Source of the DNA: an uncultured Hyphomicrobiales bacterium
GTDB taxonomy: Bacteria > Pseudomonadota > Alphaproteobacteria > Rhizobiales > Beijerinckiaceae
Direction: 5' to 3'
Assembly: GCA_903918155.1 (NCBI GenBank)
Contig: CAIXDD010000042.1
Coordinates: 1 to 14,876 of the forward strand
DNA length: 14,876 nt
Under the pieces are notes generated by a model, which worked only from the letters and a program-made list of their open reading frames with translations, had not been told where the DNA came from and did not search any database. A program made the translations under genes and the position numbers. Shown here piece by piece: positions 1-7,607 of this stretch (positions are counted from its first letter, which is position 1; each line of letters begins with the position of its first letter).

Positions 1-359
1 AGGAGGAGATCGCCGGCTTCCCAATCCACCCGTTCTCCATCCACGATCGAATAGCCGTTGCCTTCGATCACATAGATCACGAGCCCGCCCTGATGCCGGT
101 GCTTGCCGGAATGGGAGATCAGGCTGTGCGTGAACACGCGCCAATCCTGCAGGCAGGTGTTCTTGTGGATTTCGGAATTGATGTAATAGAGCAGCTTGCC
201 CTGTTTAGTGTTGAAATATTCGCGATCTTCGAGGCTGACGACGACCTGTCCGGTGTTTTGCCGCTCGAGAAACTCCACCCGGCTGCGGATGAAGATGTCA
301 TAGGGCGTCATCGTGGCGGGGTCGCGCTCGCGGGTGCGTGTGCGTTCAATGTCTGCCAT
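1..359 (-). CDS. Cupin-domain protein, C-terminus beyond the left edge
   Basis: This is the N-terminal 119 codons of a small cupin protein; the reading frame is open to base 1, so the C-terminal part is missing. The start ATG (359-357) is preceded by AGGAG, and the gene starts 12 bases after the stop of the preceding cupin. Residues 87-89 are His-Arg-His, followed by a Gly-Gly and a YVIEGNGYSIVDG stretch, which is the first cupin motif and its following beta strands. The usual Glu ligand after HxH is not obvious, its place being taken by Gly or Leu. It is clearly paralogous to the upstream cupin, sharing the QGG...VIEG.GY..DG core, but keeps the two His residues that the neighbour lacks. Cupins of this kind can be dioxygenases, isomerases or sugar/ligand binders; the substrate is unknown. 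The fold is well supported, the activity is not. Confidence 0.85.
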   Translation of the reverse strand, partial: MADIERTRTRERDPATMTPYDIFIRSRVEFLERQNTGQVVVSLEDREYFNTKQGKLLYYINSEIHKNTCLQDWRVFTHSLISHSGKHRHQGGLVIYVIEGNGYSIVDGERVDWEAGDLL

Positions 360-371
360 TGTCGTCTCCTG

Positions 372-887
372 TCACGCGCGCTGGTTGGTGAAATCGGGGG
401 CGGATTCGAGCTGTTCGAAACCGCAGCCGCGGTCGACGCTCGTCGCGGCGTAGAGATTGGGCTCGACGACAAGAATGCGCGCCGTCTTGTCCTCGCTCGC
501 GTTGAAGTGCTGAACGATGATGCCGTCGCGCTTGAGCGGCAGGTTGAGCACGTCTTTCGCCTTCCATTTGTGCTTCACGCCGTCGATGGTCGTGTAGCCG
601 GAGCCCTCGATCACGAAAACGATCTGGCCTCCTTGAAATTTCAGGCGGCCCGAGCGGCTGCCCGCCGGAATCTCCTGCTCATGAATCGCGAGCGTGGACA
701 AAGCCAGATCCTTCAGGAACGGATGCATGTACCAGCGCATGACGCCATGCGTGTTCAGCTCGGCCGGCAGATCCTTGCGACGCACGACCTGCAGGCCGTT
801 CGCGCGCTCCTCCCGCTGCTGGTCGCGCAGGGCCATCAATTCATCCCAAAGGTTTCGTCCATCCATCTCGGGGCGGGCGGATGTCAT
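372..887 (-). CDS. Cupin-domain protein lacking the metal-binding histidines
   Basis: A 171-residue single-domain cupin. The start ATG is preceded by TGAGGAGAAG, a good ribosome binding site, and the gene follows the Bug-type binding protein by 18 bases. After a charged helical N-terminus (residues 8-35) comes the beta-barrel core: QGGQIVFVIEGSGYTTIDG at about 85-103, then a second-motif region with LPLKRDGIIVQHFNAS at about 116-131, including His127 and Asn129. Aligned with the next cupin, the His-x-His pair is replaced by Leu82 and Phe84, so a normal metal centre is unlikely. The C-terminus has an unusual VDRGCGFEQLESAPDF segment. It may be a non-catalytic partner of the adjacent His-bearing cupin, a ligand sensor, or an enzyme using other residues; sequence does not decide. 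The fold assignment is firm, the function unknown. Confidence 0.85.
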   Translation of the reverse strand: MTSARPEMDGRNLWDELMALRDQQREERANGLQVVRRKDLPAELNTHGVMRWYMHPFLKDLALSTLAIHEQEIPAGSRSGRLKFQGGQIVFVIEGSGYTTIDGVKHKWKAKDVLNLPLKRDGIIVQHFNASEDKTARILVVEPNLYAATSVDRGCGFEQLESAPDFTNQRA

Positions 888-905
888 GCTCTTCTCCTCA
901 TGCGT

Positions 906-1934
906 TCACTGGTAATATTTCTTGGCGACGTCGATCTGCGAGCGCGTGGCTTTATAGGCTTCTTCGATGGAGGCTTGCACCTCCTGCCAGGGCGCCGTGC
1001 TCAGTTCGAGTTTCAGTTTGTCGGCCTCTGCGATGAATTCGCCGTCGGCGATCAGGGCGTTGAAGGCTGCGCGCAGAACGTTCACGCGCGCGCCGTCCAC
1101 GCCCGGCGGCGCCATGAGCGATTGGCCGATCTCGTCGGGACCGAAAAACAGTTTGAAGATCTCGCGTTGCTCATCGGTTTGGGCGAGGTCGAAGATCGAC
1201 GGCACGCCGGGCAGGTCCGCATTCAGCCGCCGCGTATATTGCGCGACGATATTGACCTTCTTCTCGCGGATCCAGTCCGGGCGCGCGGCCTTGATGAAGG
1301 TCCACGGGAAAATCGCCGCCTGCACCTCGCCCTGCTCCAGCGCGATGATCGCATCCGTCGTGCCCTTATAGCCGGCGATGATCTTGAATTTGGCGCCCGC
1401 CACTCCGTTCATCATCTGCGAGGTGATGTGAGCCTGGCTCACCGATCCCGTGCTGGCGATGAGCGTTTCATGCGTGCGCAGGTCCGCCACGGTTTTGGTC
1501 GGCGCCGTGTGCCATGTGTAGAGCGTGGCGGTCGGCGACACGATGCGGCCGATCCAGTTGAACTTGCGCGCGTCGTAGCGGATCGATCCCACTTCGAGCA
1601 CATGGGCGAGCGCGATGTTCGGCACGGAAATGCCAATGGCCGAACCGTCTTTCGGCGCCACGTCGTAGAGCCAATTCGCCGACACCATGCCGCCGGCGCC
1701 GGGCATGTTCTGCGCCACCATATTAGGCGTTCCGGGAATGAAGCGTCCGATATGGCGCGCGACGAGCCGTCCGTAGAGATCGAAAGATCCCCCCGGCGCA
1801 TTGGGGATGATCAGGGACACATTTCGTCCGCGATAAAAAGCATCGGCGCCTTGCGCGAGAGCCGCGCCTCCCGCGAGGCAAAACAGGCTTGCGCTTGCAG
1901 CGAGCGCCCTCAGCATACGACCATTCTTGGGCAT
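906..1934 (-). CDS. Tripartite tricarboxylate transporter (Bug/TctC family) periplasmic binding protein
   Basis: A 342-residue secreted solute receptor. The frame is open further upstream, but the ATG at 1934 is chosen because it is preceded by GGAGAGG and begins a typical signal peptide: basic MPKNGR, hydrophobic core, and a cleavage site near AALAQGA at about residue 28. The mature protein starts with the Bug hallmark region: NVSLIIPNAPGGSFDLYGR, then MVAQNMPGAGGMVSANWLY and PKDGSAIGI. Bug proteins bind carboxylates or other small acids and normally hand them to TctA/TctB membrane proteins, but many in proteobacteria are orphans; no TctA or TctB gene lies in this window. It sits between the Cdc48-like ATPase (16 bases upstream) and the cupins, so it is probably co-transcribed with the catabolic genes. 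The ligand is unknown. It could be an uptake receptor, or a sensor for the same compound the ABC system imports. Confidence 0.92.
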   Translation of the reverse strand: MPKNGRMLRALAASASLFCLAGGAALAQGADAFYRGRNVSLIIPNAPGGSFDLYGRLVARHIGRFIPGTPNMVAQNMPGAGGMVSANWLYDVAPKDGSAIGISVPNIALAHVLEVGSIRYDARKFNWIGRIVSPTATLYTWHTAPTKTVADLRTHETLIASTGSVSQAHITSQMMNGVAGAKFKIIAGYKGTTDAIIALEQGEVQAAIFPWTFIKAARPDWIREKKVNIVAQYTRRLNADLPGVPSIFDLAQTDEQREIFKLFFGPDEIGQSLMAPPGVDGARVNVLRAAFNALIADGEFIAEADKLKLELSTAPWQEVQASIEEAYKATRSQIDVAKKYYQ

Positions 1935-1950
1935 AACCTCTCCGTTGGCG

Positions 1951-4119
1951 TCACGTCGGTTCTTCGAGCGTCGTCTCGAGGGCGGCTTTGAAATCCTCAA
2001 CCGTCGCATGGGCGAGTTGGGTGAAGCCGCTGCGTTCGCAAGCCACGAGTTTGGCGCGGTCGCACAGGTCCCTGATCTCGGCGCCTGAAAAGGCCCGCAT
2101 GTCGTCCGCGATGGCGGCGTAGATTTTATCGATCTGCGGATTGGCGCCGAGTCCGGGCAGATGGAGGCAGGCGCCAAGAATGGCGCGGCGCGCGCCTTCC
2201 TCGGGCATCGGCACATAGATCTTTTGGCCGAAACGCCCGGTGCGGATGACGGACGGGTCGATCAGCTCGATGCGGTTCGAGGCCCCCACGACGAGGATCT
2301 GGGCGCCGGGCTCAAGCGAGTCCAGCTGCGCGAGCAATTGGCTGACCACGCGCTCCGTCGTCATCGACCCTTCATGAGCGCCGCGCACCGGCGCGATCGC
2401 CTCAAGCTGGTCGAAGAAAATAATGGCCGGCGACACCTGCCGCGCGAGCCGGAACACTTCCCGGATCGCCTCTTCGGATTCGCCCAGCCATTTCGTGAAA
2501 ATCTCCGGTCCGTTGACCGAGATGAAATTGACGCCGCTCTCGTTGGCGAGCGCTTTCACAAGCATCGTCTTGCCGACGCCGGACGGGCCATGCAGCAGAA
2601 CGCCCGATTGCGCGCCCAACCCCGCCGCGTGCAAGAATTCAGGCCGCTTGAGCATCAAATCCATCGCGCCCTGCAGGCGCTTCTTTTGAGCGTCGAGCCC
2701 GCCGATCTGTGACCATGAAACGTCCGACGCCGCCATGAAGGAATCGCGCAGCGAGGAGGGTTTCACGCGTCCCAGCGCGGCGTCGAAATCCGCATCGCTC
2801 ACCCGCAGTTCGGATGCGGAGATCTGGAACGCGCCCAGATGATCGCTCAAGGAGACCATATGCCGGCGCATGGCGCTCAGGCCGGCCTCGCGGCACAATT
2901 CCATAAGGTCCGCGCCCAGGAATCCATGCGTGCGGCGCGCGACCTCGCCCAGATGGGTGAGCGCGGTGTCCGACAGCGGCATTTCGCGCGTGTGGATCGA
3001 CAGAATCTCGCGACGCCCGGCGGCGTCCGGCGCGCCGATGAACAATTCGCGGTCGAAGCGGCCGGGGCGGCGGAAGGCGGTGTCCACGGCGTCGACGCGA
3101 TTGGTCGTGGCCAGAACCACGACGGAATCGACCCGCTTCAATCCATCCATCAGCGAGAGCAATTGCGTGACCGCGCGCGTATCGGCATGCGCGCCGGTTT
3201 CCCCGCGCTTGGGGGCGATCGCGTCAAGCTCGTCGATGAAGATGATCGAGGGCGCGTGATGGCTGGCTTCTGAAAAGATGCGGCGCAGATTGGCCTCGGT
3301 CTCGCCCGTATAGGTGCCGATGACGTCGGGCCCGTTGAGATAATAGAAACGCGCATCGATCTCGTTGGAGACTGCGCGGGCCAGATGCGTCTTGCCCGAG
3401 CCCGGCGGTCCGTAAAGAATGACGCCGCGCGGCGGCGTGATGCCCAGATGCCGATAGACCTGCGGATAGCGAAGCGGCAATTGAACGAGTTCGCGAACGA
3501 TGCGCACTTGCGTGGCGAGCCCGCCCACATCCTCGAACGTGACGTCGAACACGCCTTCGGGGACATGGGAGTCGAATTGGTCGAGCATGATCTGCGTGTT
3601 CGGGCCCACCACGCCGCCCGGCCCCTTGAGCGGCGCGACTTCATAGGTCGTGCCCGCCTGCGAATTGGGAAAGCGGATGTAGAGAACGGCGCCGGTGGTC
3701 ACCGGCGTGCGGCATTCCAGAAGGATGGAGCGAATATGCGGCGTGAGGTCATGGGCGAGCGAAACATCCGTTCCCGGCCGCAGGACGAGTTTTTCCAGCT
3801 CGCGCGATTCGGCGCGCTCGATGCGCACTTCCTCGTTGAGATGCGCCTTCAGCGATTGCCGTCCGAATCTGTCCAGGCGAATGGCGCCGCCGCCCTTCAT
3901 GGAAGGGTCGGGCGCGAGCGCGCGCCCGAGCAGGCCGCGGCCCCGATCGGTGGTGAGGAGAATCAGCTCTCCCGCATGTACATGAAGCGCATGCATGAGA
4001 TCTGGATCGAGCGCCACATGCACGAAAGGTTTGTGAATGTCGTCGCTGGGCAGGTGATCGACCGTCGCATGCGCGTGTCCGCCATGTCCATGCGTATGCC
4101 CTGCAGGTCCATTGCTCAT
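1951..4119 (-). CDS. Cdc48/p97-like tandem AAA+ ATPase
   Basis: A 722-residue protein with the Cdc48/p97/VAT architecture: a His-rich tail (six His in residues 8-22), an N domain of double-psi-barrel plus Cdc48_2 type (about 30-180), then D1 and D2 AAA rings. D1 has Walker A GPPGSGKT (237-244), Walker B FIDELDA with Glu297, sensor Asn340 and arginine fingers Arg351/Arg354. Its pore loop TYTGE contains Tyr270. D2 has Walker A GPSGVGKT (511-518), pore loop KWLGE with Trp544, and arginines 626/629, but its Walker B reads FFDQLEA, so the catalytic Glu is Gln571. Family members unfold or remodel protein substrates as cytoplasmic hexamers. The start at 4119 follows AAGG and lies 22 bases after the permease stop; a longer frame from 4188 would overlap that gene and has no family-like sequence. 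No HbYX proteasome-docking tail is seen (it ends EEPT). Placement in a catabolic operon is odd; its client could be the operon enzymes, but this is speculation. Confidence 0.95.
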   Translation of the reverse strand: MSNGPAGHTHGHGGHAHATVDHLPSDDIHKPFVHVALDPDLMHALHVHAGELILLTTDRGRGLLGRALAPDPSMKGGGAIRLDRFGRQSLKAHLNEEVRIERAESRELEKLVLRPGTDVSLAHDLTPHIRSILLECRTPVTTGAVLYIRFPNSQAGTTYEVAPLKGPGGVVGPNTQIMLDQFDSHVPEGVFDVTFEDVGGLATQVRIVRELVQLPLRYPQVYRHLGITPPRGVILYGPPGSGKTHLARAVSNEIDARFYYLNGPDVIGTYTGETEANLRRIFSEASHHAPSIIFIDELDAIAPKRGETGAHADTRAVTQLLSLMDGLKRVDSVVVLATTNRVDAVDTAFRRPGRFDRELFIGAPDAAGRREILSIHTREMPLSDTALTHLGEVARRTHGFLGADLMELCREAGLSAMRRHMVSLSDHLGAFQISASELRVSDADFDAALGRVKPSSLRDSFMAASDVSWSQIGGLDAQKKRLQGAMDLMLKRPEFLHAAGLGAQSGVLLHGPSGVGKTMLVKALANESGVNFISVNGPEIFTKWLGESEEAIREVFRLARQVSPAIIFFDQLEAIAPVRGAHEGSMTTERVVSQLLAQLDSLEPGAQILVVGASNRIELIDPSVIRTGRFGQKIYVPMPEEGARRAILGACLHLPGLGANPQIDKIYAAIADDMRAFSGAEIRDLCDRAKLVACERSGFTQLAHATVEDFKAALETTLEEPT

Positions 4120-4141
4120 AGGTGTCGCCTTCGCTTCGCGT

Positions 4142-4900
4142 CTACGTCCACCGGCTGAACCGGCGTTCGAGCATCCGCATGGTTTCATTGATCAGAATGG
4201 CCATCAGCGACAGGGCCGCGATGAGCGCATAAAGCTTGTCGGGCTGGAAGCTTTCGCCGAACCGGCGCGTGAAATGGCCCACGCCGCCGGAGGACACGTA
4301 AAGCTCCGCGAGAAGCACGCCCAGCAACGTCGCCGTTGAGGCCAGCCGCATGCCTGTGAACAGGCTCGGGGCGAGATAGGGCAGGGTGATGCGGCGGAAA
4401 ATCTGCCAGCGCGTGGCGCCCATGGAGATCGCGCTCGTCACCAGAAGCGGCTTGATGCCTTGCACGCCGGCCACCACGCTCACCGCGATGGGGAAGAGGC
4501 CATGGCTGACGCCGAACGCGATTTTCGAAGCCGGGCCCGATCCGAAATAGAGCACGAAGATCGGCAGAACCGTGATTTGCGGGATCGCATAGAGCAGAAG
4601 AAGAACCGGCAGGAAGGTCTGGTAGGTGAAGCGGCTCATGGCGACCGCCAGGCCCAGCACAAGACCGATGCAGACGGAAAGACCGAAGCCGATCGCAAGG
4701 ATCCAGGCCGTGGTGCGCAAGGCCTCCAGCACCTCGCGATCCGCGAAAATCGTGACGCCTGAAGTGGCGACCATGCTCAGGGGGCTGAAGAAGAGCTGGC
4801 TGCCCATGCGCCCCAAAATCTCCCACAGCACGAGCAGCAGAAGAATGACGAGAGCGCGCGAAACCCAGGGCGGCGGCGATCGGAAGGACAAGGGCGTCAT
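4142..4900 (-). CDS. ABC transporter permease, NMT1/SsuC-TauC type (second permease)
   Basis: A 252-residue inner-membrane permease with about six hydrophobic segments, starting at residues 14-30 and ending near the C-terminus. The EAA-type cytoplasmic loop that docks the ATPase is seen in AISMGATRWQIFRRITLP (about residues 156-173). Its ATG overlaps the stop of the preceding permease gene in an ATGA quartet, implying translational coupling. Size and sequence fit BPD_transp_1 permeases of nitrate/sulfonate/taurine-like importers. It would form a heterodimeric channel with the other permease and work with the ATPase and periplasmic protein encoded upstream. The transported compound cannot be deduced; the family also carries pyrimidine precursors and other N-containing solutes. 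It is followed closely by the Cdc48-like gene. Confidence 0.93.
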   Translation of the reverse strand: MTPLSFRSPPPWVSRALVILLLLVLWEILGRMGSQLFFSPLSMVATSGVTIFADREVLEALRTTAWILAIGFGLSVCIGLVLGLAVAMSRFTYQTFLPVLLLLYAIPQITVLPIFVLYFGSGPASKIAFGVSHGLFPIAVSVVAGVQGIKPLLVTSAISMGATRWQIFRRITLPYLAPSLFTGMRLASTATLLGVLLAELYVSSGGVGHFTRRFGESFQPDKLYALIAALSLMAILINETMRMLERRFSRWT

Positions 4901-5694
4901 GACCGTCCCTTCCGGAATTCAAGCAGCGAGAGCGCAGCGTTCATGATCACGGCCACGAGGACGACGAAGACGATATAGGCGAACATATTGCCCGTCTGCA
5001 TGCCTTCGGCGTACCAGACGACGCGGTGGCCAATGCCCTCGATCGAGGCGATGGTCTCTCCGCCGATGATCGCGAGAAAGCAGAGCATTAGCCCAAGCCG
5101 CACGCCGCTGAGGATGGTGGGGGCCGCCGCCGGCAACATGATGCGCCAGAACAATTGGCGCTGCGAGGCGCCGGTGGAATGCGCAAGGCGGATGAGCAGC
5201 GGATCGACGCGTGAAAAGCCTTGAATCGTATTCAGGCAAATCGGAAAGAAGCCAAACAGCGCGCCATGGGCGATTTTCGACTCAGGCCCGATGCCCAGCG
5301 CCATCACCGAAATCGGATAGAAGATGATGATGGGAATCGCATAGACGCTGGAGATGATCGGCTCGAACACACGCGCGCCGTAACGGGTCAGGCTGACCAG
5401 AAATCCCACGAGCCCGCCCGCGACAAGCGCGATCGGTCCCGCGATGGCGAATTCGAACAAGGTCACTTTCAGATCGGGCCATGCCTGCCCGCTGCCCACG
5501 ATGCGAATGAAATTGCGCAGGACGTCAGCCGGTTTTGGCAGGAAGAACGGGCTTACGATCTCCGTGACCGTGACGAAATGCCAGACGATCAGGAGAAGGG
5601 CGAGCGCGGAGAGTTTCACAAGCGCGCTCGCGCGCCTTTGCGCAGGCGTGAGGCGCGCGGTGAGCGCCTGTCCGGCTGCGGAGGCGGCGCTCAT
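4897..5694 (-). CDS. ABC transporter permease, NMT1/SsuC-TauC type (first permease)
   Basis: A 265-residue integral membrane protein, paralogous to the next gene. After a short cytoplasmic N-terminus (ending near QRRASALVK) there are about six membrane segments, the first being SALALLLIVWHFVTV. The coupling loop is LAHSTGASQRQLFWRIMLP. The ATG overlaps the ATPase stop by four bases (ATGA), and the gene's own stop overlaps the start of the second permease in the same way, so the block is probably translated as a unit. Two different permeases of this class encoded together imply a heterodimeric pore rather than the more common homodimer of SsuC-type systems. Function is inferred from family and context; the substrate is unknown. 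Confidence 0.93.
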   Translation of the reverse strand: MSAASAAGQALTARLTPAQRRASALVKLSALALLLIVWHFVTVTEIVSPFFLPKPADVLRNFIRIVGSGQAWPDLKVTLFEFAIAGPIALVAGGLVGFLVSLTRYGARVFEPIISSVYAIPIIIFYPISVMALGIGPESKIAHGALFGFFPICLNTIQGFSRVDPLLIRLAHSTGASQRQLFWRIMLPAAAPTILSGVRLGLMLCFLAIIGGETIASIEGIGHRVVWYAEGMQTGNMFAYIVFVVLVAVIMNAALSLLEFRKGRS

Positions 5695-6527
5695 GCGAGC
5701 CCCTGCCGGTCTTTGCCGATGGCGGCCAACACTTCGTCGCGCAACAATTCGTACAATCTGTTGCGCAAATCGTTGAACTTCGGCGACGTCATGAAGGCGG
5801 GGCTGCGCGGATGGGGCTCGTCGACCTCTAGAACCGCCTTGATGCGGCCGGGCCGCGACGTGAAGACGAAAATGCGGTCGGACAGGAACACCGCTTCCGC
5901 AAGGCTATGCGTGACGAGGAGAATGGTTTTCCGCTCGTTGGCGAGCAGGCGCGACAGATCTTCGGAGAAGATCATGCGCGTCTGTTCGTCGAGGGCGGCG
6001 AAGGGCTCGTCCATCAACAAGACGTCGGTGCGCAGGCTCAACGCGCGGGCGAGCGCCGCCCGCTGCTTCATGCCGCCGGACAATTGATGCGGATAGGACG
6101 TTGCGAACGCATCGAGGCCGACCGCTTTCAGGGCCTCGCGCGCCACCTGATCGCGCGTTGCGCGCGGCGCTTTCTGAAACTCAAGGCTGACCTTGATATT
6201 GTCGAGAATCGTGGCCCAGGGCAGAAGCGCGCTTTCCTGAAAGATATAGGCGACTTCTTTCGGGCGAGGCCCGCGCACGCGCGCCCCCCCGATCAGCGCG
6301 GCGCCCTGCGATGGCGCGATCATCCCGCCGATCACATTGAGCAGCGTGCTCTTGCCGCAGCCGCTTGGCCCGATGAGGGAGACCATTTCCCCGCGGCCGA
6401 TCTCGATGTCGATCCCCTCGAGGGCGATGACCTCGCCCCCGCCGTCAGGAGCAGGAAAGACGTGACTGACGTCTTCCACCTTGATGAGCGTCTCCGCCAT
6501 TGCGCCGCGCCCCGTTTCGTTCGTCAT
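5691..6527 (-). CDS. ABC transporter ATP-binding protein, NMT1/SsuB-TauB type
   Basis: A 278-residue cytoplasmic ATPase that powers the importer. All motifs are intact: Walker A GPSGCGKST (53-61), Q-loop YIFQES with Gln97, signature LSGGMKQR (149-156), Walker B VLLMDEP with Glu174, D-loop AALD and switch His207 (LLVTHSLAEA). The ALLPWATILDNI segment after the Q-loop is typical of nitrate/sulfonate/taurine-type importers. The start at 6527 forms an ATGA overlap with the stop of the binding-protein gene, which supports it; an internal ATG at 6500 (MAETLIKVEDV) is an alternative that better matches the usual family N-terminus. Products of the flanking genes supply the receptor and the two channel subunits. 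Confidence 0.95.
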   Translation of the reverse strand: MTNETGRGAMAETLIKVEDVSHVFPAPDGGGEVIALEGIDIEIGRGEMVSLIGPSGCGKSTLLNVIGGMIAPSQGAALIGGARVRGPRPKEVAYIFQESALLPWATILDNIKVSLEFQKAPRATRDQVAREALKAVGLDAFATSYPHQLSGGMKQRAALARALSLRTDVLLMDEPFAALDEQTRMIFSEDLSRLLANERKTILLVTHSLAEAVFLSDRIFVFTSRPGRIKAVLEVDEPHPRSPAFMTSPKFNDLRNRLYELLRDEVLAAIGKDRQGLA

Positions 6528-7510
6528 TTCGCCGACGGAAGGAACGCTTCCGTATAAAGCGTTTTCGGATCCGGCTTGAAATCGAGGATTTCCAGCTCCT
6601 GGAAAGAATCGACGATCACGCGCAGCGCTTCGGGCTTGAAGCGCATGTCCTTGGACATCATCGGCATGACCTTGGCGAATTCCTGCCGCTGGATCTCTGC
6701 GGGAATGCCGGTCGTCTTGGAGGCGAGCTCGATGGCCTCTTCGGGATTGGCGCGCATGAACTCGACCGTCTCGATCCAGCCGGCGAGGAAGCGGCGCACC
6801 GCATCAGGCTTGGACTGGATGGTCCGGTTGTTGGCGAACACGACATGGGTGTGGAAGTCCTGGATCATGTCGCCGAAATGCAGCATGACCTCGCCTTCGT
6901 TCTTCTGGTCCAGCATATATCCGACCGATGCGGACATGATGAAACCATCCACCTGTCCGCTCTTCAGGCCTGCGATTTGTCCCGTAATCGTGCCGAGCGG
7001 CACCATGCGGATGCCTTCCGGTCCCCAACCCATGCGGCGCGACAATTCACGCACCAGCCAATAGGTGAGCGACCCATTGGTGGTGATGCCAAGGCGCGCG
7101 CCTTTCAGGTCCTCGGGCTTCTTGTATTTCGAATCCTTGCCCGTGATCAGGCCCATGCTCAGCGGTTGGTCGGCGATCACGCCCACCGTCATGATCGGGG
7201 CTTTCTTGGCGATGAAGCCCATGGAGGGGCCGGAGCCCAGGCCGAAGTCGATTTCGTTGGCGATCATGCCCTGCTGCATCCGCGCGTCGCCGGCGAATTG
7301 CTGCACTTCAACCTTCAGGCCGTGCTTAGCCCAGATCCCTTTCGCCGTTCCAACTTCCGGCGGCGTGAAGGCGAGGGCGTTCGAGGCTGTCTTGCCTACG
7401 CGCACCACGTCCTGCGCGAGGGCGGCGGATGCGAAAGTCGCGAGGGCCGCGCATGCGAGACCCGCAATGGCCCTGCGGGCGCCGGACAGAATTGGCAGAT
7501 TCGTGTGCAT
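6524..7510 (-). CDS. ABC transporter periplasmic substrate-binding protein, NMT1/SsuA type
   Basis: A 328-residue secreted receptor. The frame extends upstream to 7585, but the ATG at 7510 is chosen because it follows AGGGAGGAAG at good spacing and opens a signal peptide (MHTNLPILSGARRAIAG, hydrophobic core, cleavage near SAALAQD at about residue 33). The mature domain has the NMT1-type pattern: a first strand VVRVGKT, KGIWAKHGLKVEVQQF with a GDARMQQGMIANEIDFGLG segment, then KKPEDLKGARLGITTNGS and LKSGQVDGFIMS. Such proteins bind sulfonates, nitrate, thiamine precursors, aromatic acids and other small molecules; the ligand here is unknown. It starts the four-gene ABC block and is separated from the M24 gene by 97 bases, the longest gap in the train, which could hold an internal promoter or simply reflect lax spacing. 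Confidence 0.93.
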   Translation of the reverse strand: MHTNLPILSGARRAIAGLACAALATFASAALAQDVVRVGKTASNALAFTPPEVGTAKGIWAKHGLKVEVQQFAGDARMQQGMIANEIDFGLGSGPSMGFIAKKAPIMTVGVIADQPLSMGLITGKDSKYKKPEDLKGARLGITTNGSLTYWLVRELSRRMGWGPEGIRMVPLGTITGQIAGLKSGQVDGFIMSASVGYMLDQKNEGEVMLHFGDMIQDFHTHVVFANNRTIQSKPDAVRRFLAGWIETVEFMRANPEEAIELASKTTGIPAEIQRQEFAKVMPMMSKDMRFKPEALRVIVDSFQELEILDFKPDPKTLYTEAFLPSAK

Positions 7511-7556
7511 CGCTTCCTCCCTTGTCGCAGTGACGTCTCTTGCGTCTTCGAACGCC

Positions 7557-7585
7557 ATATTGATCTCAATGCGCGCGCGTCTCAA
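7557..7585 (-). promoter_or_regulatory. Weak candidate internal promoter before the ABC block
   Basis: In the 97-base gap between the second M24 gene and the ABC binding-protein gene, the minus strand reads TTGAGA, 17 bases, CAATAT. The -35 match is five of six but the -10 match is only about three of six. A small ATTGA-GA-TCAAT dyad overlaps the -10 area. Position makes it plausible; the sequence match alone is weak. Confidence 0.2.
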
Positions 7586-7607
7586 GTCTTCTCCCCGCTC
7601 AGGGCCG

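Noticed and set aside
93..1991. A 632-codon open frame on the plus strand opposite the cupin and Bug receptor genes
   Set aside because: It spans several well-recognised genes on the other strand, shows no domain and is Arg/Ala/His/Leu-rich as expected for the antisense of GC-rich coding sequence.
1935..2216. N-terminal extension of the Bug receptor frame by 94 residues
   Set aside because: It overlaps the 3' end of the Cdc48-like gene, has no ribosome binding site benefit and would bury the signal peptide.
4120..4188. N-terminal extension of the Cdc48-like frame by 23 residues
   Set aside because: It overlaps the permease gene; the ATG at 4119 has suitable spacing and an upstream AAGG.
7511..7585. 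N-terminal extension of the ABC receptor by 25 residues
   Set aside because: The signal peptide and the strong AGGGAGGAAG site define the start at 7510.
7561..7600. GCGCGCGCG run as a possible structural element
   Set aside because: Short CG runs are common in this GC-rich DNA and no stem or conserved motif accompanies it.
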